From the NCBI RefSeq assembly GCF_029813785.1, contig NZ_JARVKY010000010.1, positions 62,001 through 126,000 of the forward strand: 64,000 bases of DNA, in the 5' to 3' direction. Origin of the DNA: Streptomyces sp. DH41 (GTDB lineage: Bacteria > Actinomycetota > Actinomycetes > Streptomycetales > Streptomycetaceae). A program made the position numbers and the translations under genes. Of the stretch, positions 32,210-40,256 are shown piece by piece; the stretch's first letter is position 1; the number at the start of each line of letters is the position of its first letter. The notes under the pieces are model-generated. The model saw only the letters and a program-made list of their open reading frames with translations. It did not search any database and was not told the DNA's origin.

Positions 32210-32289
32210 CACGTCACCCCGGGACACGTCATCCCAGGACATGTCACCCCGACATGTCACCCCGACATGTCACCCCGACACGTCTCGGG
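32208..32289. repeat. Six 13-15-bp repeats with palindromic GACATGTC cores
   Basis: Units start GACACGTC, GACACGTC, GACATGTC, GACATGTC, GACATGTC and GACACGTC, separated by ACCCC-type spacers. GACATGTC is itself a perfect palindrome. The array begins within the TetR stop codon (TGA at 32207-32209) and fills the TetR-MMPL gap. Confidence 0.8.
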
Positions 32290-32399
32290 CTGATCCCCAC
32301 CCGAGCCCCACCTGAGCCCCATCTGACGTCACCGCTCACGTCGTCGGGCCGATCACCCCTGCCCTGAAGATCCCACGACCTGACCGGGAGTACGCCCTC

Positions 32400-34646
32400 G
32401 TGGCCACGTTCCTCTACAAACTCGGCCGGCTCTCCTTCCGCCGACGGCACTTCGTCGCCCTGATATGGGTGGCGCTGCTGACGCTCGCGGGCGTCGGCGC
32501 GGCCAGTGCCCCGCCCGCCGGCACCACCTCCTTCTCCATCCCCGGCACCGAGGCCCAGAAGGCCTTCGACCTGCTGGAGGAGCGCTTCCCCGGCACCAGC
32601 GCCGACGGGGCGACCGCACGCGTCGTCTTCAAGGCACCGTCCGGCGAGAAGATGACGGACGCCGGGAACAAGGCGACCGTCGAGAAGACCGTCGGCACCC
32701 TGGCGGACGGCTCCGAGGTCGCCTCGGTCGCCGACCCCTACACGGGCAACGCCGTCAGCCAGGACGGCACGATCGCCTACGCGTCGGTGAAGTACGACGT
32801 CTCCGGCATGGAGCTGGAGGAGACCACCAAGGACGCCCTGGAGGACGCCGCCCAGCAGGCGCGCGACGCCGGGCTGAGTGTCGAGGTCGGCGGTGACGCG
32901 CTCCAGGCCGTCCCGCACACCGGCACCACGGAGATCATCGGCATCGCGGTGGCCGCCGTCGTCCTCGTCATCACCTTCGGCTCGCTGGTCGCGGCCGGTC
33001 TGCCCCTCCTCACGGCCCTGATCGGCGTCGGCATCGGCGTCGCCTCGATCACGGCGCTGGCCAGCGCGCTCGAACTGGGCTCCACCACCTCCATCCTGGC
33101 GATGATGATCGGCCTCGCGGTCGGCATCGACTACGCCCTGTTCATCGTCTCCCGCTACCGCGCCGAACTCGCCGACGGCCGTGAGCGCGAGGAAGCCGCG
33201 GGCCGGGCGGTCGGCACCGCGGGCTCGGCGGTCGTCTTCGCCGGACTCACGGTCGTCATCGCCCTGGTCGGCCTCGCGGTCGTCAACATCCCGATGCTGA
33301 CCAAGATGGGCGTCGCGGCGGCCGGCACCGTCGCCATCGCGGTCCTGATCGCCCTGACGATGGTCCCCGCGCTGCTCGGCTACGCCGGCCGCAGGGTCAA
33401 GCCGGCCGGCGCGAAGAGCAAGCTGCTGGGCGGCGCCCGCAAGGGCTCGGACCAGCGCGAGGGCTCGGAGCGGACGGACCGGCAGCCGAAGGAGAACCTG
33501 GGCACCCGCTGGGCGCGCTTCGTCGTCCGCCGCCCGCTGGCCGTCCTCCTGCTGGGCGTCGTCGGCCTCGGAGCCGCCGCGATCCCCGCGGCCTCCCTGG
33601 AACTGGGCCTGCCCGACGACGGCTCCCAGCCGACGTCCACCACCCAGCGCCGGGCGTACGACCTGCTCTCGGAGGGCTTCGGCCCGGGCTTCAACGGTCC
33701 GCTGATGGTCGTCGTGGACGCCAAGGGCAGCGACGCCCCGCAGCAGGTGTTCACCGACGTCTCGAACGAGATCAAGAACCTCGACGACGTCGTGGCGGTG
33801 ACCCCGCCCGCACCCAACAAGGGCGGCGACACCGCGACGATCACCGTGATCCCGGACTCCAAGCCGTCCTCCGTCCAGACCGAGGACCTGGTGCACGCCA
33901 TCCGCGACGCGGGCGGCGACATCGAGGCGAAGACCGGCGCGGAGACCCTGGTCACCGGCTCGACGGCGATGAACATCGACGTCAGCGAGAAGCTGAACGA
34001 CGCGCTGCTGCCGTACCTGGTCCTGGTCGTCGGCCTGGCCTTCCTGCTCCTGATCGTGGTGTTCCGCTCGATCCTGGTCCCGCTGAAGGCGGCCCTCGGC
34101 TTCCTGCTCTCCGTCATGGCGGCCCTCGGCGCCGTCGTCGCGGTCTTCCAGTGGGGCTGGCTGTCCGGCCTGATAGGCGTCGAGGAGACCGGTCCGGTCA
34201 TGTCGATGATGCCGATCTTCATGGTCGGCGTGGTCTTCGGCCTGGCGATGGACTACGAGGTCTTCCTGGTCACCCGTATGCGGGAGGCCTACGTCCACGG
34301 CGAGAAGCCCGACCAGGCGGTCGTCACCGGCTTCAAGCACGGTGCGAGGGTCGTCTCGGCCGCGGCGGTCATCATGATGGCGGTCTTCGCGGGCTTCGTC
34401 GGCTCCAGCGAGTCGATGATCAAGATGATCGGTTTCGGCCTCGCGATCGCCGTCTTCTTCGACGCGTTCGTCGTCCGCATGGCCATCGTCCCGGCGGTCC
34501 TCGCCCTGCTCGGCAAGAAGGCCTGGTGGCTGCCGAAGTGGCTGGACCGCGCCCTGCCCAACGTGGACGTCGAGGGCGAAGGCCTGCGCACGGCCGAGGA
34601 GCGGGGCTCGGGCCCCGACGAGGACCGGGAGCTGGTACGCACCTGA
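32400..34646 (+). CDS. MMPL/RND family membrane transporter
   Basis: A 748-residue proton-driven exporter with two repeats, each of an extracytoplasmic domain and about 6 TM helices. Proton-relay motifs are GLAVGIDYALFIVSRYR in the first half and GVVFGLAMDYEVFLVTRMRE in the second. The C-terminal tail is short and acidic. GTG start with GGGAG 9 nt upstream. Substrates of this class include lipids and drugs; here it is probably controlled by the upstream TetR. Confidence 0.93.
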   Translation: MATFLYKLGRLSFRRRHFVALIWVALLTLAGVGAASAPPAGTTSFSIPGTEAQKAFDLLEERFPGTSADGATARVVFKAPSGEKMTDAGNKATVEKTVGTLADGSEVASVADPYTGNAVSQDGTIAYASVKYDVSGMELEETTKDALEDAAQQARDAGLSVEVGGDALQAVPHTGTTEIIGIAVAAVVLVITFGSLVAAGLPLLTALIGVGIGVASITALASALELGSTTSILAMMIGLAVGIDYALFIVSRYRAELADGREREEAAGRAVGTAGSAVVFAGLTVVIALVGLAVVNIPMLTKMGVAAAGTVAIAVLIALTMVPALLGYAGRRVKPAGAKSKLLGGARKGSDQREGSERTDRQPKENLGTRWARFVVRRPLAVLLLGVVGLGAAAIPAASLELGLPDDGSQPTSTTQRRAYDLLSEGFGPGFNGPLMVVVDAKGSDAPQQVFTDVSNEIKNLDDVVAVTPPAPNKGGDTATITVIPDSKPSSVQTEDLVHAIRDAGGDIEAKTGAETLVTGSTAMNIDVSEKLNDALLPYLVLVVGLAFLLLIVVFRSILVPLKAALGFLLSVMAALGAVVAVFQWGWLSGLIGVEETGPVMSMMPIFMVGVVFGLAMDYEVFLVTRMREAYVHGEKPDQAVVTGFKHGARVVSAAAVIMMAVFAGFVGSSESMIKMIGFGLAIAVFFDAFVVRMAIVPAVLALLGKKAWWLPKWLDRALPNVDVEGEGLRTAEERGSGPDEDRELVRT

Positions 34647-34825
34647 CGATCCGCCTCTGACAGCCTCCTGCCGGCCCCGACAGGGCCGACAGGGCTGACA
34701 GGAGGACGACAGACCAGCCGGTGAGGGCTTCCGTGGGGACGGGGCTGCCCTCACCGGCTTCCTCTTGCGCGGGTACGCCGCGACCCGGTCGCCCGCCCGC
34801 TGCACGTACCGCTACGGTGCCGTGC

Positions 34826-35338
34826 ATGACGACCACCGACGACACCGCGGGAACCCCCGCCGCCCACCCCCGTTTCGCCGAGGCCCTGCGCGGACTCGGC
34901 CTCGGTGAACTGGCCGGACAGGCCCGGCGCTTCCCGGAGGCCACCCGCACCGCCGCCGAGGCCGCCGCCGCGATCGGGTGCGAGCTGGACCAGATCTGCA
35001 AGTCGCTCGTCTTCGCCGCCGACGGCGTGCCGGTGCTGGTCCTCATGGACGGCGCTTCCCGCGTCGACCTGGAGCGGGTCCGTGAGGAGCTCGGCGCCCA
35101 GAAGGTCACCCGGGCCAAGGCCGACGTCGTGCGGGAGACGACCGGGTACGCCATCGGCGGCGTACCGCCCTTCGGGCACCGCAGCAGGACCCGGGTGCTC
35201 GCCGACCGTTCCCTCCTCGCGCACGAGGTCGTCTGGGCCGCCGCCGGCACTCCGTACGCCGTCTTCCCGATGGAGCCCGAGGAGCTGGTCGCCACCGCCG
35301 GCGCCACCCTCGTGGACGTGCGCGAGCGACCCGAGTGA
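34826..35338 (+). CDS. YbaK/EbsC family aminoacyl-tRNA deacylase
   Basis: A 170-residue protein of the prolyl-tRNA editing superfamily. It has RTAAEAAAAIGCELDQICKS with the conserved Lys (ICKSLVF), VLVLMDGASRVDLERV and the Gly-Gly signature GYAIGGVPPFGH. It would hydrolyse mischarged tRNA (Cys-tRNAPro type). ATG 34826 chosen; earlier in-frame starts add unlike sequence. Its stop overlaps the next gene's GTG. Confidence 0.9.
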   Translation: MTTTDDTAGTPAAHPRFAEALRGLGLGELAGQARRFPEATRTAAEAAAAIGCELDQICKSLVFAADGVPVLVLMDGASRVDLERVREELGAQKVTRAKADVVRETTGYAIGGVPPFGHRSRTRVLADRSLLAHEVVWAAAGTPYAVFPMEPEELVATAGATLVDVRERPE

Positions 35339-36180
35339 CCCCGCTGGTCACCGCCGCCGTCCTGCTCGCCGCGGTCACGCACGCCGGCTGGAACGCCATC
35401 GCCCACCGGATCACGGACAAGCTGACCGGTTTCGCGCTGATATCCGGCGGCGGGATGCTCATCGGGCTCGCGCTGCTGCCGTTCACGGCGTTCCCGGCGG
35501 CCGGCGCGTGGCCGTACCTCCTGGTCTCCGCGGCCATCCACATCGCGTACTACGCCCTGCTGATGCGGTCCTTCCGGCTGGGCGACTTCGGGCAGGCCTA
35601 CCCGATCGCGCGCGGCAGCGCACCGCTGCTGGTCACCGTCCTGGCCGCCGTCTTCGCGCACGAGGTGCCGGACGGCTGGGCGACCGGCGGCATCCTGGTC
35701 TCCTGCGCGGGGCTGACCGGCGTGGCTCTGTGGGGACTGCGCGGACGCCGGCCCGACTGGGCGGCGATCGGCGCGGCCCTGGCGACCGGGGTGACCATCG
35801 CGGCGTACACGGTCGTCGACGGGCTGGGCGTACGCGCCTCCGGCTCCTCCCTCGGGTACATCGCCTGGCTGATGGCGGTGCAGGGAACGGTCCTCCCGGC
35901 GTACTTCCTGTACCGCCACCGCGCCGGGGCCTGGGCGTTGCTGCGGCCGCGGGCCGGTCTCGGACTGCTCGGCGCGGTGCTGTCCGTCGCCGCGTACGCG
36001 CTGGTCCTGTGGGCGCAGACCCGCGCCGAACTCGCGCCGATCGCCGCCCTGCGCGAGTCCTCGATCCTGGTCGGCGCGGCGATCGGCGCGCTCTTCTTCA
36101 AGGAGCGGTTCGGTGCGCCCCGGATCGCGGCGGCGGGTCTCCTCGTCCTCGGGATCGGGCTGATGCTCCGCACGGGATAG
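35335..36180 (+). CDS. EamA/DMT family transporter
   Basis: A 281-residue membrane protein of 10 helices built from two EamA repeats (THAGWNAIAHRITDKLTGFA and GVTIAAYTVVDGLGVRASGS), with a C-terminal ALRESSILVGAAIGALFFKE. Probably a metabolite exporter. GTGA overlap with the YbaK gene indicates coupling. Confidence 0.88.
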   Translation: MTPLVTAAVLLAAVTHAGWNAIAHRITDKLTGFALISGGGMLIGLALLPFTAFPAAGAWPYLLVSAAIHIAYYALLMRSFRLGDFGQAYPIARGSAPLLVTVLAAVFAHEVPDGWATGGILVSCAGLTGVALWGLRGRRPDWAAIGAALATGVTIAAYTVVDGLGVRASGSSLGYIAWLMAVQGTVLPAYFLYRHRAGAWALLRPRAGLGLLGAVLSVAAYALVLWAQTRAELAPIAALRESSILVGAAIGALFFKERFGAPRIAAAGLLVLGIGLMLRTG

Positions 36181-36200
36181 CCGGGACAGCCGGGACAGTG
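36174..36200 (+). repeat. 9-bp tandem repeat containing the EamA stop
   Basis: GGGATAGCC, GGGACAGCC, GGGACAGTG. In the first unit TAG is the stop codon; the other copies read CAG at the same place, in frame. Confidence 0.75.
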
Positions 36201-36254
36201 CGTACGGCGGCTGCGAGGTGCACCCTGGAAGGAGGTCTTCCGGAGGTGATCGTC

Positions 36255-36530
36255 ATGATGCACACCGCAGTGGGATGGCATGTCGAGCTGGAGTTCATGG
36301 AGGACGACCAGCACACGCGGGCGGTCGCGATGGTGCGGCTCCCCGACGGCAGCGAGGTCCGCGGCCACGGCCACGCGAGCCGTCACCGCGTCGACGCCCA
36401 ACAGCCGAGGGTCGGCGAGGAGGTCGCGGGGGCGCGGGCGCTGAACGAGCTGGCGATGCAGTTGCTCACCAAGGCGCACGACGACATCGACGCGGCGTCG
36501 GGGAGGGTCTCCCACCCGATCCACGTGTGA
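36255..36530 (+). CDS. DUF1876 domain protein
   Basis: A 91-residue protein: WHVELEFMEDDQHTRAVAMV, LPDGSEVRGHGHASRH, ARALNELAMQLLTKAHDDID. This is the actinobacterial DUF1876 fold (dsRBD-like alpha/beta), function unknown. GGAGGTGAT, almost full anti-SD complementarity, lies 8 nt before the first ATG, and a second AGGAGG is further up; expression may be strong. Confidence 0.88.
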   Translation: MMHTAVGWHVELEFMEDDQHTRAVAMVRLPDGSEVRGHGHASRHRVDAQQPRVGEEVAGARALNELAMQLLTKAHDDIDAASGRVSHPIHV

Positions 36531-36627
36531 GCGGGCCGCCCGCCCTGGTCAGCCCGGACGCCCAGAGCCGGGCGAGGACCCGGAGCCCGCCCCCTCGTGG
36601 AACATGCCGCGCTTCCGCGCCGCCCGG

Positions 36628-37851
36628 TCAGCCGGCGCCGAGGGACGCCCGTACCGCGCGCACCAGCGCCTGCGCCCGCGGGTCCGCCGTCACGGTCCGG
36701 CGGAAGCCGTTGGTGACATAGCCGAAGGCGATGCCCGACTCCGGGTCGGCGAAGCCGAGGGCGCCACCGCGGCCCGGGTGGCCGAAGGAGCCCGGGGACA
36801 GGAGTGGGGACGCGCTGCCGTGCAGCATGTAGCCGAGGCCGAAGCGGGTGCCCACGACGAGGACCCGGTCCGGGCCGGCCGACTCCTCGGCGCGGGCCCG
36901 TTCCGTCGTGGCCGCGTCGAACAGGCGCGCGTGCCGCGTCCCGCCGTCGACCCCGCCGATCAGCGCCGCGTAGAAGCGGGCCAGCCCGTCGGCCGTCGCG
37001 ATGCCGTTGGACGCGGGGAGGGCCGCCGCCCGGTACACCGGGTCGTTCTGGTCGGGGAAGGGCGTGATCGCGGCGAAGGCCCGGCGGGTGAGCGAACCGG
37101 GGTCCGCGTAGGCCTCGGTGACGGAACGTTTGGGACGCAGACGCGGTCCGTTCCCCGACGGCTCGGGTTCCTCGACGCGCCCGACCCGTCCGGCCCGCCC
37201 CGCCGCCTCCTCCGCGGCCGGCAGGCCGAGCCACAGGTCCAGACCCAGCGGCCGGGCGATCTCGTCCGCGATCCACTCACCCGTGCTCCGCCCGCCCGTC
37301 GCCCCGCGGACCAGTCCGTCGAGCAGCCACCCGTACGTCAGCGCGTGATAGCCGTGGTCGGTGCCCGGCTCCCAGACGGGTGCCTGGGCGGCGACGGCCT
37401 CCGGGCCCCGTACCGGGTCGAGCGCCTCGTCCGGGGTGAGCGGGTGGTCGAGGACCGGCAGCCCGGCCCGGTGGTTCAGCACGTGCCGGACCAGCACCCG
37501 CTCCTTGCCGTGCGCCTTGAACCGAGGCCAGTACTCGCCCACCGGCGCGTCCAGGTCCAGCACCCCGCGCTGGTGCAGCAGCAGCGGTACGGCGGCGGCG
37601 ACGCCCTTGGTCGCCGAGCGCACGATCTGGGCGGTGCCCCGGCGCCACGGCTCGGTGCCGTCGATGTCCCTGGTGCCGCCCCACAGGTCGACGACCTTGC
37701 GCCCGTCCCGGTAGACGGCGACCGCCGCGCCCCGGTCGCCCAGCGCCGTGAGGTTCCGCACGAACGCGTCCCTGACCGGCTCGAAGCCCCCGGCCACCGT
37801 GCCGCGCACATCCACGATCGCGTCCACGTCCACTTCCGCGCCCACGTCCAC
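36628..37851 (-). CDS. Serine hydrolase of the beta-lactamase/EstB family
   Basis: A 407-residue cytoplasmic penicillin-binding-protein-fold esterase. SxxK lies in QIVRSATKGVAAAVPLLLH, with Tyr in DHGYHALTYGWLLDGLVRG and the C-terminal motif region FGHPGRGGALGFADPESG. It is likely an esterase or amide hydrolase rather than a wall enzyme, since there is no signal peptide. The 5' end is rich in GTGGACGTGG repeats giving several GTG starts; 37851 is chosen because GTAGGAAA precedes it (37845 and 37941 possible). Confidence 0.85.
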   Translation of the reverse strand: MDVGAEVDVDAIVDVRGTVAGGFEPVRDAFVRNLTALGDRGAAVAVYRDGRKVVDLWGGTRDIDGTEPWRRGTAQIVRSATKGVAAAVPLLLHQRGVLDLDAPVGEYWPRFKAHGKERVLVRHVLNHRAGLPVLDHPLTPDEALDPVRGPEAVAAQAPVWEPGTDHGYHALTYGWLLDGLVRGATGGRSTGEWIADEIARPLGLDLWLGLPAAEEAAGRAGRVGRVEEPEPSGNGPRLRPKRSVTEAYADPGSLTRRAFAAITPFPDQNDPVYRAAALPASNGIATADGLARFYAALIGGVDGGTRHARLFDAATTERARAEESAGPDRVLVVGTRFGLGYMLHGSASPLLSPGSFGHPGRGGALGFADPESGIAFGYVTNGFRRTVTADPRAQALVRAVRASLGAG

Positions 37852-38055
37852 TTTCCTACGTCCCTTCCGACCGCTGCGACAGTCGGTGCAACCGCCCCCG
37901 GCCGCCCACGATTCCGGGAACGGGATCACGGTCGATCCCACATGTGGTATACGCCCCGAAGGGTGTGGTCAGGGAAATATGGGACATTGGAGTAGGTGGC
38001 GTACGGGGTGGGCGCACAGCATTCGCAACGGCGGCACAGCGTAAGGGGCGATCCG

Positions 38056-38433
38056 ATGTCCGTAGTCGAACAGTACGCACGAGCCCACATCCTGACGGAC
38101 GCCGACCGCCCGGACGAGGACGACGGCGGAGCCATACCCGTCATGCTGCGCTACGACCCCGACCGCGATCCGCGGTCCGTGTGCGTCGCGCTGCCCGCGC
38201 GGGGCCGCGCCCCCGGCTCCCGCGAGTGGGTCTTCTCCAGGGAGCTGCTGGAGCAGGGGCTGCGCACGCCCGCCGGTACCGGCGACGTGCGGGTGTGGCC
38301 GTGCGGGCGGGTGCAGGTCGTCGTCGAGTTCCACACCCCGCAGGGCTGCTCGGTGGTCCAGTTCGAGACCAGGACGCTCATCCGGTTCCTGCGCCGGACC
38401 CGCGCGGCGGTGGCACAGCCGGTGGCCCACTGA
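38056..38433 (+). CDS. ssgE: SsgA-like sporulation/cell-division protein, probably SsgE
   Basis: A 125-residue SALP protein, a family restricted to morphologically complex actinomycetes that positions septal and spore-wall machinery. It shows VMLRYDPDRDPRSVCVALPA, EWVFSRELLEQGLRTPAGTG, DVRVWPCGRVQVVVEFHTPQ and a basic C-terminus. AAGGGG lies 7 nt before the ATG. In S. coelicolor ssgE (from memory SCO3158) stands next to two PBP genes, exactly as here, and its product is linked to spore release and autolysis. Confidence 0.88.
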   Translation: MSVVEQYARAHILTDADRPDEDDGGAIPVMLRYDPDRDPRSVCVALPARGRAPGSREWVFSRELLEQGLRTPAGTGDVRVWPCGRVQVVVEFHTPQGCSVVQFETRTLIRFLRRTRAAVAQPVAH

Positions 38434-38463
38434 GCCACCGGCCGCCCGTTCTCGCGCCGCCGG

Positions 38464-40137
38464 TCAGCCGGCGTTCTTCAGCAGTGCCGCGACGATCGGT
38501 CCCGCGGTGTCACCGCCGTGGCCGCCCTGCTGGACCACGCCCGCCGCGGCGAGGTCGCCCCGGTACGCGGTGAACCAGCCGTTGGGCTTCTCCTGGCCGT
38601 CGACCTCCGCCGAGCCGGTCTTCGCTCCGGCGTCACCGCCCACCCCGGCCATCGCCTCGGCCGCGGTGCCGTACGCCGCCGTGTAGGACATCAGCTCGCG
38701 CAGCTGCCCCAGTGTGGCCGCCGACATCGTGCGGGAGGCCGTGGCGAACTCGCGGCCGTCGACCGACCGGGCGACCAGGTACGGCTGGTGGAAGCTGCCC
38801 GACTTCACGGTCGCCGACACGGACGCCATGTTCAGCGGGTTCATCCGCACCCCGCCCTGGCCGATGAGGGAGGCGGCCATCGGGGCCGCGCTCTGCACCG
38901 GCACCGAGCCGTCGAAGGTGGGCACGCCGACGGACCAGTTGTTCATCGAGAGGCCGAACACCTCCTTCGCCTGCCTGGTCAGGTCGTCGTTCTCCAGCTT
39001 CGGGGCCTGGCTGATGAAGGCCGTGTTGCAGGAACGGGCGAAGCTCGCCCTGAAGGTGCCGTCCTTGATCTCGAACTCGTCGTCGTTCTGGAACTTCCAG
39101 CCGCCGTAGCTGAAGTACTTCGGGCACGGGTGCTTCTTGTCCATCGACGCCAGGTTCTTCTCGATCAGCATCGAGCCGGTGATGACCTTCATCGTGGAAC
39201 CGGGCGCCAGCGAGCCCTGGAAGGCGGTGTTGAAGCCGTGTCCGCCGTTGGCGACCGCGAGGACCTCGCCCGTGGAGGCGCGCAGCAGGACCACCGACGC
39301 CCGCGCCTTGCCCGCCACCTGCTTCTCGGCATCGGCCTGGAGGGCGGGGTCCAGGGTGGTCCGCACGGTGCCGGGGGTGCCCTCGCTCAGCTCCAGCAGG
39401 GTCTTGTCGGAGGCCTTGGCCGCCTTCGACTCCTTGCCGCGGACCACGCGCAGCTCGACGCCCGGGGTGCCGCCGCCCTTCTCGCCGTACTTCTCGCGCA
39501 GGCCGTCCAGCACGGTGCCGAGCGACGGGTACTTCGCGGCGGTGATCTCCGCGCCGTCCCGGTCCAGCGCCTTGACCGGCGGGGCCCCGGCCTCCCCGGT
39601 GACCAGCTTGTCGCCGTCCTTCAGCTCCGGGTGGACGACGGACGCGTGCCAGTCGACGCGCGGCTCGCCGTCGCCGGCCCGGCGTACGACGGTCAGCGCG
39701 CTGTCGTACGCCAGCGGCTCGGCCGTCTTCTCGTGGGCGACGGTGGCCCGCACGGAGAACGGGACCTTCTCCCCGGCCGGGGTCCCCGCGGTGAACGCGG
39801 CGTCCTTGACGCGGGCGTCCTTGGCGTAGCCGGTGAGCAGTGCCTTCGCCGCCTCGGCGTCGTCGGTCGCGGCGGCGGCCCCGGCGACGTCGCCCTGCTG
39901 CCAGGCGGTGAGGAACCGCTGGGCCGTGGAGGTGACCTCGGTCGCCGACAGGGGGCCCGACTTCGCCTTCTCCCCGGCCGCCGCGGCCGTCGTCCGGGCC
40001 GTGTCGTCGCCTCCGGCCTGGCCGCCGTAGACCGCGTAGGCGCCGAATCCGGCACCGGCCACGACCACGGCGGCCACACTGCCGACCACGGCGGGTTTCG
40101 TCCTGTGCCGCTCGCCGGCGGCCCTTCTGCTGCCCAC
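38464..40137 (-). CDS. Penicillin-binding protein (class B type transpeptidase)
   Basis: A 557-residue membrane-anchored D,D-transpeptidase. One TM (about residues 18-38), an NTF2-like MecA_N domain (ATEVTSTAQRFLTAWQQGDV), a dimerisation domain, then the transpeptidase: Ser314 in APGSTMKV (SxxK), RSCNTAF (SxN) and GAKTGSAEV (KTG). All three active-site motifs are intact. GGAGG 11 nt before the GTG. The next gene upstream is a paralogue, suggesting tandem duplication; ssgE lies just downstream and convergent. Confidence 0.92.
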   Translation of the reverse strand: MGSRRAAGERHRTKPAVVGSVAAVVVAGAGFGAYAVYGGQAGGDDTARTTAAAAGEKAKSGPLSATEVTSTAQRFLTAWQQGDVAGAAAATDDAEAAKALLTGYAKDARVKDAAFTAGTPAGEKVPFSVRATVAHEKTAEPLAYDSALTVVRRAGDGEPRVDWHASVVHPELKDGDKLVTGEAGAPPVKALDRDGAEITAAKYPSLGTVLDGLREKYGEKGGGTPGVELRVVRGKESKAAKASDKTLLELSEGTPGTVRTTLDPALQADAEKQVAGKARASVVLLRASTGEVLAVANGGHGFNTAFQGSLAPGSTMKVITGSMLIEKNLASMDKKHPCPKYFSYGGWKFQNDDEFEIKDGTFRASFARSCNTAFISQAPKLENDDLTRQAKEVFGLSMNNWSVGVPTFDGSVPVQSAAPMAASLIGQGGVRMNPLNMASVSATVKSGSFHQPYLVARSVDGREFATASRTMSAATLGQLRELMSYTAAYGTAAEAMAGVGGDAGAKTGSAEVDGQEKPNGWFTAYRGDLAAAGVVQQGGHGGDTAGPIVAALLKNAG

Positions 40138-40256
40138 TGCGTCCCGTTCCTCCGCGCGCTGTCCGTCGTGGACGGAGCCGGCGGTGCCCTCGTTGCTTCA
40201 TGCTTTCAACGACGGCGACCACATTAGGGTCTCCCGCCCGGCCCGTCCGACCGGAT

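Noticed and set aside
32244..34805. 853-codon minus-strand frame
   Set aside because: Opposite the MMPL gene, with Asp/Arg/Gln/His-rich composition and no recognisable family.
36628..37851. Beta-lactamase-fold protein as antibiotic resistance gene
   Set aside because: No signal peptide, and the motif pattern fits EstB-like esterases better than secreted beta-lactamases.
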